From NCBI GenBank assembly GCA_963800975.1, contig CAWDDB010000005.1:248001-312000 (forward strand): a DNA stretch of 64,000 nucleotides, read 5' to 3'. Below the pieces are notes generated by a model. The model searched no databases. It saw only the letters and a list, made by a program, of their open reading frames with translations, and was not told the DNA's origin. Positions 9,702 through 17,994 of the stretch are shown in pieces (position 1 is the first letter of the stretch; each line of letters begins with the position of its first letter). A program made the translations under genes and the position numbers. The stretch is from JALYGY01 sp963800975. Its GTDB lineage: Bacteria > Actinomycetota > Rubrobacteria > Rubrobacterales > Rubrobacteraceae.

Positions 9702-9768
9702 GGAGGCGGGAAGGGGGGTACACGACCCCCTCCAAAATCCCGGGTACGAAGCGACGGAAGGGAGGCAC

Positions 9769-11298
9769 ATGGAGCGAGAAGAGTTCAGGGATCTGGGGGT
9801 GCGCGACGCGGCCCAGCTAGCGCGGATAAAGGCCGAGGTCAGCGCTTCGAACCTTTACAACGACGACCTCGCGCCGACCGGTCCCGAGGAGCGGACCTGG
9901 ACGACGTACAACCTGACGGCGCTCTGGATCGGGATGTCCATCGTCATCACGACCTACCTCCTGGCCTCGGGCCTGATGGCCGCCGGGATGAACTGGTGGC
10001 AGGCGCTCCTGACCATCTCCCTCGGGAACATCATCGTCCTGATCCCGATGCTCCTCAACGGGCACGCCGGGACCAAGTACGGCGTTCCTTTCCCGGTGTT
10101 CGTGCGCGCCTCGTTCGGGGTGAGGGGGGCCAACTTCGCCGCGATAGCGAGGGCCCTCGTCGCCTGCGGCTGGTTCGGGATACAGACCTGGCTCGGCGGG
10201 GCGGCGCTCGACGCCCTCGTCACCGCCGCGTGGGGCGGCTGGGCGAACGTCGCGGGCCACACCTTCATCGCCTTCGCGGTGTTCTGGGCGATACAGGTCG
10301 TGATCATCCTCACCGGCATCGAGGGCGTCAAGTGGTTCGAGTCCTTCGCCGCGCCGCTCCTGATCGGCGGCGGCATCGCGCTGTTAGTCTGGGGCTTCGT
10401 GGCCGGCGGCGGCGTCGGCAACGTCTTCGCGACCTCCGCGGAGCTGCAGACGGGGCAGGCGCCGTTCTGGGCGATCTTCTGGCCCTCGCTTGCGGCCAAC
10501 GTGGGGTACTGGATCACGCTCTCCCTCAACATCCCCGACTTCACGCGCTACGCGCAGAGCCAGCGCTCCCAGATCATCGGGCAGGCCATAGGGCTGCCCC
10601 TCACGATGACGGCCTTCTCGTTTATCGGGATCGCGGTCACCGCGGCCACCATCGTGGTCTTCGGGGAGGCGATCTGGGACCCCGTGCAGCTCGTGACGCA
10701 GCTCACCGGCGGCATCCCGGCGCTCCTGATCCTGGCCATGTTCGTGATCGCGATAGCCCAGATATCGACGAACATGGCGGCGAACGTGGTCTCGCCCTCG
10801 TTCGACTTCTCGAACCTCGCGCCGAAGGTCATCTCTTTCCGCATGGGCGGCCTGATCACCGCCGTAATCGGCGTCCTCTCGTTCCCCTGGGTGCTCCTCG
10901 AGACCGCCGGCGCCTACATCTTCACCTGGCTGGTCGGCTACGGCAGCCTCCTCGGGGCGATCGGGGCCGTGATGATCGCGGACTACTGGATCATCCGGCG
11001 CCGCCAGCTCTCGCTGGCCGACCTCTACAAGCACGACGGCCTCTACGCCTACTCCGGCGGCTGGAACTGGCGCGCGATAGTCGCCGTCCTGATCGGGGTC
11101 TGCCCCGTGCTGCCCGGGTTCTTCAAGGCGGCCACTACCCCAGGCTTCGCCGGCGTCTTCGAGAACCCGTCGTTTATCGAGGGGCTCTACAACTACGGGC
11201 TCTTTTTCACGTTCTTCGTCTCTGGCATCTCGTACCTGCTCCTGAGCACGATCCCGGGCCTCGCCCCGCAGGCGCGCCGGGAGCCAGGGACCACCTAG
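9769..11298 (+). CDS. NCS1-family nucleobase/hydantoin:cation symporter
   Basis: Integral membrane transporter of 509 residues with about twelve hydrophobic helices. The N-terminal signature EERTWTTYNLTALWIGM and the GVPFPVFVRASFGVRGAN segment in helix 3 are typical of the cytosine/uracil/allantoin/hydantoin permease family (Mhp1, PucI, CodB relatives). It carries a nucleobase or hydantoin into the cell with Na+ or H+. It lies 67 bases after the amidohydrolase, with a strong GGAAGGGAGG ribosome site before the ATG, and is very likely in the same operon, so its substrate should match the hydA pathway. I cannot choose between uracil, allantoin and hydantoins from the sequence. Confidence 0.93.
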   Translation: MEREEFRDLGVRDAAQLARIKAEVSASNLYNDDLAPTGPEERTWTTYNLTALWIGMSIVITTYLLASGLMAAGMNWWQALLTISLGNIIVLIPMLLNGHAGTKYGVPFPVFVRASFGVRGANFAAIARALVACGWFGIQTWLGGAALDALVTAAWGGWANVAGHTFIAFAVFWAIQVVIILTGIEGVKWFESFAAPLLIGGGIALLVWGFVAGGGVGNVFATSAELQTGQAPFWAIFWPSLAANVGYWITLSLNIPDFTRYAQSQRSQIIGQAIGLPLTMTAFSFIGIAVTAATIVVFGEAIWDPVQLVTQLTGGIPALLILAMFVIAIAQISTNMAANVVSPSFDFSNLAPKVISFRMGGLITAVIGVLSFPWVLLETAGAYIFTWLVGYGSLLGAIGAVMIADYWIIRRRQLSLADLYKHDGLYAYSGGWNWRAIVAVLIGVCPVLPGFFKAATTPGFAGVFENPSFIEGLYNYGLFFTFFVSGISYLLLSTIPGLAPQARREPGTT

Positions 11299-11307
11299 GG
11301 AGCATCG

Positions 11308-11951
11308 GTGCCGGACGCATCCACCTACGCCCTTTTCGTCGCCGCCTCGCTGGCGCTGACGCTGGTGCCGGGCCCGGCGGTCTTCTACATCGTCGCCCGC
11401 AGCGTGGAGGGGGGAGGGCGGCTGGACTGGTCTCGGTGCTCGGGATCGGCGCGGGCGGCCTGGTCCACATATTCTTCGCCGCCGTCGGGCTCTCGGCCGT
11501 CCTGGCCTCGTCGGCGGCCGCCTTCTCGGTGGTCAAGTGGCTCGGCGTGGCGTACCTGTTCTACCTTGGCCTGCAACGCATCCTCGCCCGCGATGAGGAG
11601 AGCGGCGCGGTGACCGTGCAGAACGAGCCGCTCTCGCGCGTGTTTTCGCAGGGCGTGATCGTCAACGTCCTCAACCCGAAGACCGCGCTCTTCTTTCTGG
11701 CCTTCCTGCCGCAGTTCGTCGATCCCTCGCGCGGAGCCGTGCCGGCCCAGGTGGTCCTGCTCGGCATCACGTTCGTCACGCTCGCACTTTGCACCGACGG
11801 CCTCTACGCCCTGCTCTCCGGCACCGCCGCGGACTGGCTGAAGCGGCGCAACGAGAGCCCGGGGTTCAGGCGCGGACAGCGCTACGTCTCCGGCGGCATC
11901 TACATCGTCCTGGGCGCCGTCACCGCGGTCTCGGGCTCCGGAAAGAATTGA
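11308..11951 (+). pseudogene. LysE/RhtB-family amino-acid exporter, interrupted by a frameshift
   Basis: Two adjoining frames together encode a complete LysE-type exporter of about 214 residues. The first frame (GTG at 11308) gives the N-terminal helix with the family's LTLVPGPAVFYIVARS motif; the second gives GLVSVLGIGAGGLVH, VKWLGVAYLFYLG and the NPKTALFFLAFLPQFV signature. The break is at a G-run (11409-11414): the downstream frame is -1 relative to the upstream frame, as if one base were missing. The bases 11409-11415 form G_GGG_GGA in the upstream frame, which has the shape of a -1 slippery heptamer, so real frameshifting is conceivable, but a sequencing error or a recent mutation is simpler. 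Its place in the operon suggests export of an amino acid made by the pathway. Confidence 0.8.
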
Positions 11952-11962
11952 GGGAGGTAGCG

Positions 11963-12343
11963 ATGGAGTCCGCGGTCTTCGAAAGCTGGCTCGACGCTTA
12001 CAAGCGGGCGTGGGAGGCCAGGGACCCGGAGGCCGCGGCGGATCTGTTCACCGAAGACGCGACCTACCACGAAACCCCCTTCGACGAGCCCTCGAGGGGA
12101 CACGAGGGGATCTACGAGTACTGGTCCGATGTACCGCGAACCCAGAGGAACGTCCGCTTTTCCTACGAGATCCTCGCCACAACGGAGGGCGGAGGAGTAG
12201 CCCATTGGCGGGCAAACTTCGTGAGGCTACCGGCAAACGCTCCGGTGGTGCTCGACGGGATCTTCCTGGTAAAGCTGAACGCCGACGGGCGCTGCGCGGA
12301 GTTCCGCGAGTGGTGGCACAAGCGAGAGGAGAAAGTGAGCTAG
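11963..12343 (+). CDS. SnoaL-like (NTF2-fold) small protein
   Basis: Protein of 126 residues with the NTF2-fold pattern: a first helix (FESWLDAYKRAWEARDPEAAADLF), then TEDATYHETPFDEPSRGHEGI and a strand-rich second half ending in FREWWHKREE. Such proteins act as small cone-shaped enzymes or binding partners; no catalytic role can be read here. The ATG at 11963 follows GAGGGAGGTAG, 11 bases after the exporter stop, and the gene ends 1 base before the F420 oxidoreductase start, so the two are surely cotranscribed. The FREWWHKR ending is common in SnoaL-like proteins of actinobacteria. Confidence 0.8.
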   Translation: MESAVFESWLDAYKRAWEARDPEAAADLFTEDATYHETPFDEPSRGHEGIYEYWSDVPRTQRNVRFSYEILATTEGGGVAHWRANFVRLPANAPVVLDGIFLVKLNADGRCAEFREWWHKREEKVS

Positions 12344-12344
12344 C

Positions 12345-13355
12345 ATGGACTTCGGAGTAACCTTGCAGACCGACCCGCCTGCCTGGCGGGTAGTCGAGCT
12401 CACCAAAAAGGCCGAGGATCTCGGTTTCACCTACGCCTGGACCTTCGACTCGCACGTCCTGTGGCAGGAGCCCTACGTCATCTACTCGCAGATGCTCTCC
12501 GCTACCGAGAGGATGGTCGTCGGTCCCTTCGTCACCAACCCCGCGACGCGGGACCCCTCGGTAACGGCCTCGACCTTCGCCACCCTGAACGACATGTTCG
12601 GCAACCGCACGATCTGCGGCATCGGCCGCGGCGACTCGGCCCAGCGGGTTCTGGGCAGAAAGCCGACCAAACTGGCCGAGGTCGAAGAAGCGATGCACGT
12701 GATCAAGGAGCTGGCCGAAGGCAGGGAGGTCGACTACGGCGGCACTGGCGTCCGCATCCCGTGGGTCAAGGACGGCAAGCTCGACGTGTGGATGGCAGGC
12801 TACGGCCCGAAGGCGCTGAGCTGCGTCGGGCGCAAGGCCGACGGCTTTATACTGCAGCTGGCCGACCCCGTGATCCTGGAGTGGACCATGCGATACGTCC
12901 ACGACGCCGCCACCGAAGCGGGCCGCGACCCTAAAGACGTCAAGATCTGCGTCGCGGCCCCGGCATACGTCGGGGACGACCTGGCCCACCAGCGCGAGCA
13001 GTGCCGGTGGTTCGGTGGCATGGTAGGTAACCACGTGGCCGACCTGGTCTCGCGCTACGGCCATGACGGCGAGGTCCCGAGCGCCCTCACCGAATACATT
13101 AGGGCACGCGAGGAATACGACTACACCCACCACGGCAGGACGGGACATCCCTCGACCGAGTTCGTCCCAGATAACATCGTGGACCGCTTCTGCGTGCTTG
13201 GCACCGTCGAAGACCACGTAGCGAAGTTGGGAGAGCTAGAGGATCTCGGCGTAGATCAGTTCAACATCTACCTCATGCACGACGCCAAGGAGGAGACGCT
13301 GGACGCTTACGGGGAGGAGATCATGCCCGCCCTGGAGGCGAAGTCTGCCGTGTAA
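12345..13355 (+). CDS. LLM-class F420-dependent oxidoreductase (TIGR03842-like)
   Basis: Luciferase-like TIM-barrel protein of 336 residues. Family marks include the N-terminal FGVTLQTDPPAWRVVELTKKAEDLGF, the TNPATRDPSVTASTFATLND strand-helix, RTICGIGRGDSAQR and DVWMAGYGPKALSCVGRKADG, which line the deazaflavin site. I recognise it as close to the TIGR03842 group (a relative of methylene-tetrahydromethanopterin reductase), which in actinobacteria commonly sits with dihydropyrimidinase, aminotransferase and NCS1 genes, as here. It is the last gene of the operon, 1 base after the SnoaL-like gene. No classical flavin/Fe-S dihydropyrimidine dehydrogenase is present, so it could supply a reduction step; this is a hypothesis. 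A possible terminator follows at 13368. Confidence 0.9.
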   Translation: MDFGVTLQTDPPAWRVVELTKKAEDLGFTYAWTFDSHVLWQEPYVIYSQMLSATERMVVGPFVTNPATRDPSVTASTFATLNDMFGNRTICGIGRGDSAQRVLGRKPTKLAEVEEAMHVIKELAEGREVDYGGTGVRIPWVKDGKLDVWMAGYGPKALSCVGRKADGFILQLADPVILEWTMRYVHDAATEAGRDPKDVKICVAAPAYVGDDLAHQREQCRWFGGMVGNHVADLVSRYGHDGEVPSALTEYIRAREEYDYTHHGRTGHPSTEFVPDNIVDRFCVLGTVEDHVAKLGELEDLGVDQFNIYLMHDAKEETLDAYGEEIMPALEAKSAV

Positions 13356-13367
13356 CCTGCCTTCCGG

Positions 13368-13437
13368 GCTGGTAGGGGACCAGTTCATCCCGAAAACCGA
13401 ACGGGTGTGAGAGGACGCCCTGCCAGCATTTCTTTCT
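13368..13437 (+). terminator. Long-range stem with T-rich tail after the catabolic operon
   Basis: GCTGGTAGGG (13368-13377) can pair with CCCTGCCAGC (13418-13427) over 10 positions with one G-U pair. It encloses a smaller CCCG/CGGG hairpin and is followed by ATTTCTTTCT. It begins 13 bases after the F420 oxidoreductase stop. This could be an unusually large intrinsic terminator or part of the leader of the ECF operon, whose start codon is at 13521. I recognise no known riboswitch consensus in it. Confidence 0.4.
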
Positions 13438-13520
13438 GACCCACGCTCGCCACGCCTGGCCCGAGGGGGTAGCGTTCCGTGCCATCAATAGAATATGCTT
13501 GCAAGATGGAGGGCGCATAG

Positions 13521-15221
13521 ATGGCGGACCCGGCGGTAAGCGTCCGGGATCTGGCCTATACGTACAGGGGACAGGAAGGGTTCGCGCTGGACGGCGTTAG
13601 CCTCGAGGTGGCCGAGGGCGAGTTCGTCGTCGTGATGGGCCACTCGGGGGCGGGGAAGAGCACGCTGTGTGCCTCGCTGAACGGATTGATCCCCCACTTC
13701 TTCCGGGGCCGGATGCAGGGCGAGGTGCGTATCGAGGGCCGCTCGACCCGCGAAGGTAAGGTCGGCGAGTTCGCCAGGGACGTGGGGCTCGTCTTCCAGG
13801 ACTTCGAGGCCCAGCTCTTCTCTACCAACGTGGCCCTCGAGGTGGCTTTCGGGCCCGAGAACTTCGAGGTCGAGCGCGAGGAGATGGTGCGGCGCGTGGA
13901 GAGCGTGCTGGGTCAGGTGAAGCTCGAGGGCTTCGATGGTCGTCAGCCGGCGACGCTCTCGGGAGGGCAGAAGCAGCGGCTGGCCATAGCGTCGGTACTG
14001 GCGATGGAGCCGCGCGTTCTGTGCCTGGACGAGCCGACCACGGACCTCGACCCGATAGGGAAGCTGGGCATCTTCGAGATAGCCGAAGACCTCAAGGATC
14101 GCGACGACGTCACCCTCGTAGTCGTGGAGCACGAGACCGAAGAGACGCTCGAGGCCGACCGCATAGTGGTGCTGCGCGAAGGCAAGGTCGTCGCCGACAG
14201 GCCGGCCCGCGAGGTGCTGCGCGACGTCGAGCTCCTCGAAGAGGCGAGCGTCATGCCCCTTGGGGTAGCCCGCTTTTTTCGCGACATGGGTCTGTGGGAG
14301 GCGCAGCTACCGCTGACGCCGCGAGAGGGGATCGGCGAGTTCAGGAGGCGAGGGTGGCAGGTGAGCGAGGAGCGCCACCGGGCACTCGTGAAGGCTGACG
14401 CGGAGCGGGAGCGGGGCTACGGGGAGGACCTGATCGAGGTCGAAGACCTCTCCCACCGATACCCGAACGGCGTCCTGGCTCTGGAGGGGGTGAACCTACG
14501 CCTGCGGCGGGGCGAGTTTCTCGCCGTTCTGGGCCAGAACGGCTCGGGCAAGACCACGCTGGTCAAGCACTTCAACGGGTTGCTGGAGCCCACGCAGGGA
14601 TCTGTGCGGGTGGAGGGGGAGGAGACCTCGAAGCAGGGGATACGCGGCCTCGGGCAGCGGGTCGGCTACGTCTTCCAGAACCCAGACCACCAGATCTTCT
14701 CGGACACCGTCTTCGATGAGGTGGCTTTCGGCCCGAAAGTCAGGGGCTTCGAGGAAGACGATATCAAAGAGCGTGTCACCGAGGCGCTCGCCGCGGTCGG
14801 GCTGGAGGGCCGCGAGGAGGAGGATCCCTTCGGGCTCACAAAGGGCGAGCGCCAGCGCGTGGCCGTGGCCTCCGTTCTTGCCGTGCGTCCGGAGGTCCTG
14901 ATCCTGGACGAGCCAACCACCGGCCTCGACTACTCCGAACAGAGGAACATGATGGACCTGGTCCGGAGGTTGAACGAGGCGGGCTCGACGATCGTCGTAG
15001 TCACCCACACCATGTGGGTCGTCGCCGAGTACGCCCACCGCGTGGTCGCGATGAAGGACGGCGGGACGGCGCTCTCCGGCACCGTCCGGGAGGTCTTCTC
15101 TCGGGAAGAGGAGTTGCGGGACGCCGCCCTGCGGCCGCCGCACATAGTCTCCCTCGGCAATTCGCTGGGTCACACCGTGCTCTCCGTCGAGGAGATGATG
15201 CGGGTGACCGAGGAGCGGTAG
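13521..15221 (+). CDS. ECF transporter ATPase, two ABC domains fused (EcfA-EcfA')
   Basis: Single chain of 566 residues carrying both ATPases of an energy-coupling-factor transporter. The first domain has Walker A GHSGAGKST (40-48), LSGGQKQRLAIA and Walker B VLCLDEPTTDLDP; the second has GQNGSGKTT (338-346), signature LTKGERQRVAVA and VLILDEPTTGLDY. The second signature (LTKGE in place of LSGGE) departs from consensus. Together with EcfT and the S component downstream it powers vitamin or micronutrient uptake. In many organisms the two ATPases are separate genes; the fused form is common in actinobacteria. The ATG at 13521 follows GGAGGG. The next gene begins inside its stop codon, so coupling is near certain. 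Confidence 0.95.
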   Translation: MADPAVSVRDLAYTYRGQEGFALDGVSLEVAEGEFVVVMGHSGAGKSTLCASLNGLIPHFFRGRMQGEVRIEGRSTREGKVGEFARDVGLVFQDFEAQLFSTNVALEVAFGPENFEVEREEMVRRVESVLGQVKLEGFDGRQPATLSGGQKQRLAIASVLAMEPRVLCLDEPTTDLDPIGKLGIFEIAEDLKDRDDVTLVVVEHETEETLEADRIVVLREGKVVADRPAREVLRDVELLEEASVMPLGVARFFRDMGLWEAQLPLTPREGIGEFRRRGWQVSEERHRALVKADAERERGYGEDLIEVEDLSHRYPNGVLALEGVNLRLRRGEFLAVLGQNGSGKTTLVKHFNGLLEPTQGSVRVEGEETSKQGIRGLGQRVGYVFQNPDHQIFSDTVFDEVAFGPKVRGFEEDDIKERVTEALAAVGLEGREEEDPFGLTKGERQRVAVASVLAVRPEVLILDEPTTGLDYSEQRNMMDLVRRLNEAGSTIVVVTHTMWVVAEYAHRVVAMKDGGTALSGTVREVFSREEELRDAALRPPHIVSLGNSLGHTVLSVEEMMRVTEER

Positions 15222-16000
15222 TGGACCCGTTTCTGTACCTGGACCGGAACACTTGGGTTCACCGCCTGGACCCGCGCACCAAGATGTTCCTTCTGGTCGG
15301 GACCTTCGTGCTGGCGTTGCTGTTCTCCAGCCCGGTCTACGGGCTCGTCGTGTTCGCGGTCGTGATCGCGTTCGGGGCGGCGGCGAGGTCGCTGGCGAAC
15401 CTCAAGCGGATCTGGTTTCTGCTCGTCATGATCGCCGTGGTCAGCGTTGTGTTGTGGAGCATCTTCGGGAGCGGGGAGACCCCGCTGTTCGCGTTCGTGG
15501 AGCTCGAGGCGGTGCTCTACGGCATCGGATCGGCCTTGAAGATAGACACGACCATCGTCGCCGGCATGATCTTCCTCTCGACCACCCGCAACGAGGAGAT
15601 CACGACGGGGCTGGTGAGGCTCGGCATCCCTTACCGGTTCGCCTTCGCCGTCTCCACGGCGCTGAGGCTGGTGCCGACCATCGTGGCCACGGGCTCGACG
15701 ATAGGCCAGGCGCAGCGCTCGCGCGGGCTTGACCTCGACTCCGGCGGCGTGCTCGCGCGCGTCCGCAAACGGGTCCCCTTGCTGATCCCGGTCTTCGTCT
15801 CCACCATACGCTCGACCAACGTGTTCAGCATGGCGCTTGAGTCGAAGGGTTTCGGCGCCAGCAGCGGGCGCACCTACTTTTTGCGGCTGGCGCTGGACCG
15901 CCGCGACGCGATAACGCTGCTGGTGTTCGCGGCGTTTTTCGCGGCGGCGGTCGCGCTGCGGGTAATGGGTTACGGCGTGCTGGAAGGGTTCAGCAGGTGA
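15221..16000 (+). CDS. ECF transporter transmembrane component EcfT (CbiQ-like)
   Basis: Membrane protein of 259 residues starting with GTG at 15221, overlapping the ATPase stop by one base, with GAGGAG just upstream. It has the N-terminal FLYLDRNTWVHRLDPRTKM element seen in EcfT/CbiQ proteins, four to five hydrophobic helices, and the two Ala-Arg-Gly-type coupling helices, here SRGLD (in QAQRSRGLDLDSG) and ALESKGFGASSG. In other EcfT proteins these motifs dock on the ATPases. The second motif reads SKG instead of ARG. The reading frame is open further upstream but that part lies within the ATPase gene and is not used. Confidence 0.92.
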   Translation: MDPFLYLDRNTWVHRLDPRTKMFLLVGTFVLALLFSSPVYGLVVFAVVIAFGAAARSLANLKRIWFLLVMIAVVSVVLWSIFGSGETPLFAFVELEAVLYGIGSALKIDTTIVAGMIFLSTTRNEEITTGLVRLGIPYRFAFAVSTALRLVPTIVATGSTIGQAQRSRGLDLDSGGVLARVRKRVPLLIPVFVSTIRSTNVFSMALESKGFGASSGRTYFLRLALDRRDAITLLVFAAFFAAAVALRVMGYGVLEGFSR

Positions 16001-16002
16001 GA

Positions 16003-16177
16003 AGCTGTCAGCGGCCAGCTTTTGGCCATCAGCCGTCACGTGCGGCGCGGAACGCTGGAGCAACCACGGAGCAGGGGCTGCGTCAGGAAGCTTCAATGGC
16101 TCTGGCCGAGGATGAACGAAGGCGAAACCACGCGTCGATGGGAACTACCTAGGGCTGACCGCTGATGGCTGACAGCT
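16003..16177. repeat. Repeat-like element bounded by imperfect inverted repeats
   Basis: The space between EcfT and the S component is bounded by related sequences in opposite orientation. The left arm has AGCTGTCAGC then, after a 14-base insertion, CATCAGCCGTCA (16003-16038). The right arm (16152-16177) reads on the other strand AGCTGTCAGC, CATCAGC, GGTCA. About 22 of 23 aligned positions match. The 14-base insertion is itself part of a GGCCA-GCTTT-TGGCC hairpin. No gene is encoded between the arms. It looks like a small non-autonomous element of the MITE or REP type. Confidence 0.5.
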
Positions 16178-16201
16178 CGAAAGCGACTGAAAGGAGCAAT
16201 G

Positions 16202-17050
16202 ATGCGGGAGATCTTCACGATGTGGCGGCACACCCAGATGGTGGTTCTCGTCGCCCTTACGGCGGCCATCTACGCGGCCACGCTTATACCAACCCAGTTC
16301 CTCCCGATCATACCCGGCTTCACCAACCTGAGGCCGGCCAACGTGTTCCCGTTCGTCTTCGGGCTCCTGTTCGGTCCGGCCGGCGCGTGGGGGGCGGCGA
16401 TAGGGAACCTGATCAACGACTTCTTCGGCACCTTGGGGCTCGGGAGCATCGGCGGCTTTATTGGCAACTTCTTTCTAGGGTACCTGCCTTACAAGATGTG
16501 GCACACCTTCTTCAGGCGGGGAGAAGATATGGAGCCGAACACCAACTCGGGCAAGAAGCTCGCTGTCTTTGTGGCCATCGTGGTGCTGGCCTCCGTCATC
16601 TGCGCGGTCTGGATCGCCTGGTTCAACGACCTGCTCGGCTTCGTGCCGTTCGCGGCCCTGAGCACGATCATCGCGTTTAACAACCTGATAGCCGGCGTCG
16701 TCCTCGGGCCCATATTGTTGCTTGTCCTCTACCCGAGGGTGAAGCGGTGGGGCCTGCTGTGGACCGAGATCATGTCCCCTGATGAGGTCTCGGCCTCGAG
16801 GTTCTCCCGGCTCGGCAACGTGCTGATGTGGGTGGGCGGCATCGGCGGCATGGCCGTTGGCCTCGTGCTCGGGCTCGGGATCTACCAGCAGGGAGTCGCC
16901 GCGGCCGGGTTCGCGCCGGACGCGGGAGGAACGGGCGGCCTGACGATAGCGCTGGCCCTCCTGCCTTTCCTCGCCCTCATAGTCGTCGCCAGCTTCATGC
17001 TCGGCGGGCGCGAACAGGTCGAGGCCGCCGAGGAACAGGACGAGACGTAG
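16202..17050 (+). CDS. ECF transporter S component, substrate unknown
   Basis: Membrane protein of about 282 residues with about six helices. The first half (LVALTAAIYAATLIPTQF, then RPANVFPFVFGLLFGPAGAWGAA and GNLINDFFGTLGLGSIGGF) has the pattern of ECF S components such as QueT or riboflavin-type binders, where helix 1 small residues contact EcfT. The C-terminal third adds helices and a charged tail. It completes the ECF cassette with the fused ATPase and EcfT, although the repeat element separates it from them. Two ATGs are in tandem (16199 and 16202); I chose the second because AAGGAG (16191-16196) then lies at a 5-base spacing. Substrate cannot be read from the sequence and no riboswitch was recognised to indicate it. 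Confidence 0.85.
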   Translation: MREIFTMWRHTQMVVLVALTAAIYAATLIPTQFLPIIPGFTNLRPANVFPFVFGLLFGPAGAWGAAIGNLINDFFGTLGLGSIGGFIGNFFLGYLPYKMWHTFFRRGEDMEPNTNSGKKLAVFVAIVVLASVICAVWIAWFNDLLGFVPFAALSTIIAFNNLIAGVVLGPILLLVLYPRVKRWGLLWTEIMSPDEVSASRFSRLGNVLMWVGGIGGMAVGLVLGLGIYQQGVAAAGFAPDAGGTGGLTIALALLPFLALIVVASFMLGGREQVEAAEEQDET

Positions 17051-17063
17051 CCTGCTACGTCTC
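17042..17063. terminator. Bidirectional hairpin between convergent genes
   Basis: GAGACGTAG (17042-17050) pairs perfectly with CTACGTCTC (17055-17063) around a CCTG loop. The left arm contains the S-component stop codon and the right arm reaches the stop of the convergent gene. A second TACGTCTCG follows directly and could pair alternatively. There is no clear T-run, so strength is uncertain. Confidence 0.55.
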
Positions 17064-17548
17064 TACGTCTCGAGCCTGACGAGATAGCCTTCGCTAGGCG
17101 GGGCGTAGAAGAAGCCAGCGTTGCGGGCACCGAGGGCGGTGTTCACGATGATCGCGCCCCCAAGGTAGTCGAGCACCTCGGAGGTGTCCGTGAACTCCAC
17201 GGAGACGGCGTCGTAGTCGGCGTAGCGGGCCTTGAGGTCGCGGGTGATGAGCGTGTAGTCCTCCCGGCTGCGCGAGCGGGTGTCCACGACGAGCTGGGTC
17301 GAGCGACCCCCCATGCTCTCGGCCGGCGTCTTCTCCAGGATCGCGTAGGCTGGCACGTTCTTGGGCCGCTCGAAGCTACCCACGGGGATCTCGGCTAGTT
17401 GCCTGGCGAGGTCCCTGTCGCCCTCGTCGAAGACCCCCGGCGCGGCGCGGACCTCGGGGGTCTCGAGCGCGCTGATGGGTCCCTCGCCGGCCCGCCACAC
17501 GAGCACGAATACCACCGCCAGGAGGATCAGGAAGGCCACGCGCAGCAA
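17063..17548 (-). CDS. Hypothetical membrane-anchored protein
   Basis: Protein of 161 residues, not recognised. One N-terminal hydrophobic helix (LRVAFLILLAVVFVLVW) would anchor it in the membrane with the rest outside. The soluble part contains RDLARQLAEIPVGSFERPKNVPAYAILEK, an acidic strand region, and LDYLGGAIIVNTALGARNAGF near the end. There are no cysteines. TTG start at 17548 with GGAGGG about 7 bases upstream. It ends on the shared hairpin with the ECF S component and is followed upstream by another small unknown gene in the same direction, so the two may be cotranscribed. Confidence 0.6.
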   Translation of the reverse strand: MLRVAFLILLAVVFVLVWRAGEGPISALETPEVRAAPGVFDEGDRDLARQLAEIPVGSFERPKNVPAYAILEKTPAESMGGRSTQLVVDTRSRSREDYTLITRDLKARYADYDAVSVEFTDTSEVLDYLGGAIIVNTALGARNAGFFYAPPSEGYLVRLET

Positions 17549-17593
17549 CGTCGCCCTCCGGACGGGTGGTGCGGATACGTTAATGGGTGGTGT

Positions 17594-17818
17594 TCAGCCG
17601 GAGAAGAAGCCCGTGGTGTCCCAGATCAGGAAGAGCCCGTCGCTCTTCGGGTCGTGGGAGACGCTAACCAGCTTCCAGCTGTGTCTCGCGTTCTCGTTCA
17701 TGGCTTCCTGCAGCGCTACGAGCGAGGCGCCCTCCTCGCCGCTGGGCAGCGGGACGTACTCGGCGTGGTAGCGCTCGGACTCCGGCCTGCCGTGGGATTC
17801 CCTCTGTTGCTCGGCCAT
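17594..17818 (-). CDS. Small hypothetical protein (DUF4177-like)
   Basis: Protein of 74 residues. The pattern LVALQEAMNENARHSWKLVSV followed by a strand GLFLIWDTTG resembles the DUF4177 fold, a small domain with the sequence 'leu-asn-xx-gly-xx-gly-trp-glu-leu-val', but the match is loose. ATG at 17818 has a good GGGAGGCATCG ribosome site. Divergent from trxB. Function unknown. Confidence 0.55.
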   Translation of the reverse strand: MAEQQRESHGRPESERYHAEYVPLPSGEEGASLVALQEAMNENARHSWKLVSVSHDPKSDGLFLIWDTTGFFSG

Positions 17819-17994
17819 CGATGCCTCCCGTCCTTGTGCATAGATGACCCGAATAATAGCGTTTCGGGGATTTCCGCGCGAACGCGGGTCGGCGGGGAAG
17901 GCCCTCTCCGATTGTGAACGATTGAGCTATCCGGCTTGCGAGATGTATTAGAATATGGAATGTTGGAAGCTTGCATTTAAGAGGAGTGTTTGGG

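Noticed and set aside
9996..11400. Long frame leading into the second half of the LysE gene
   Set aside because: It is the shadow frame of the NCS1 permease; only the part after about 11415 is coding.
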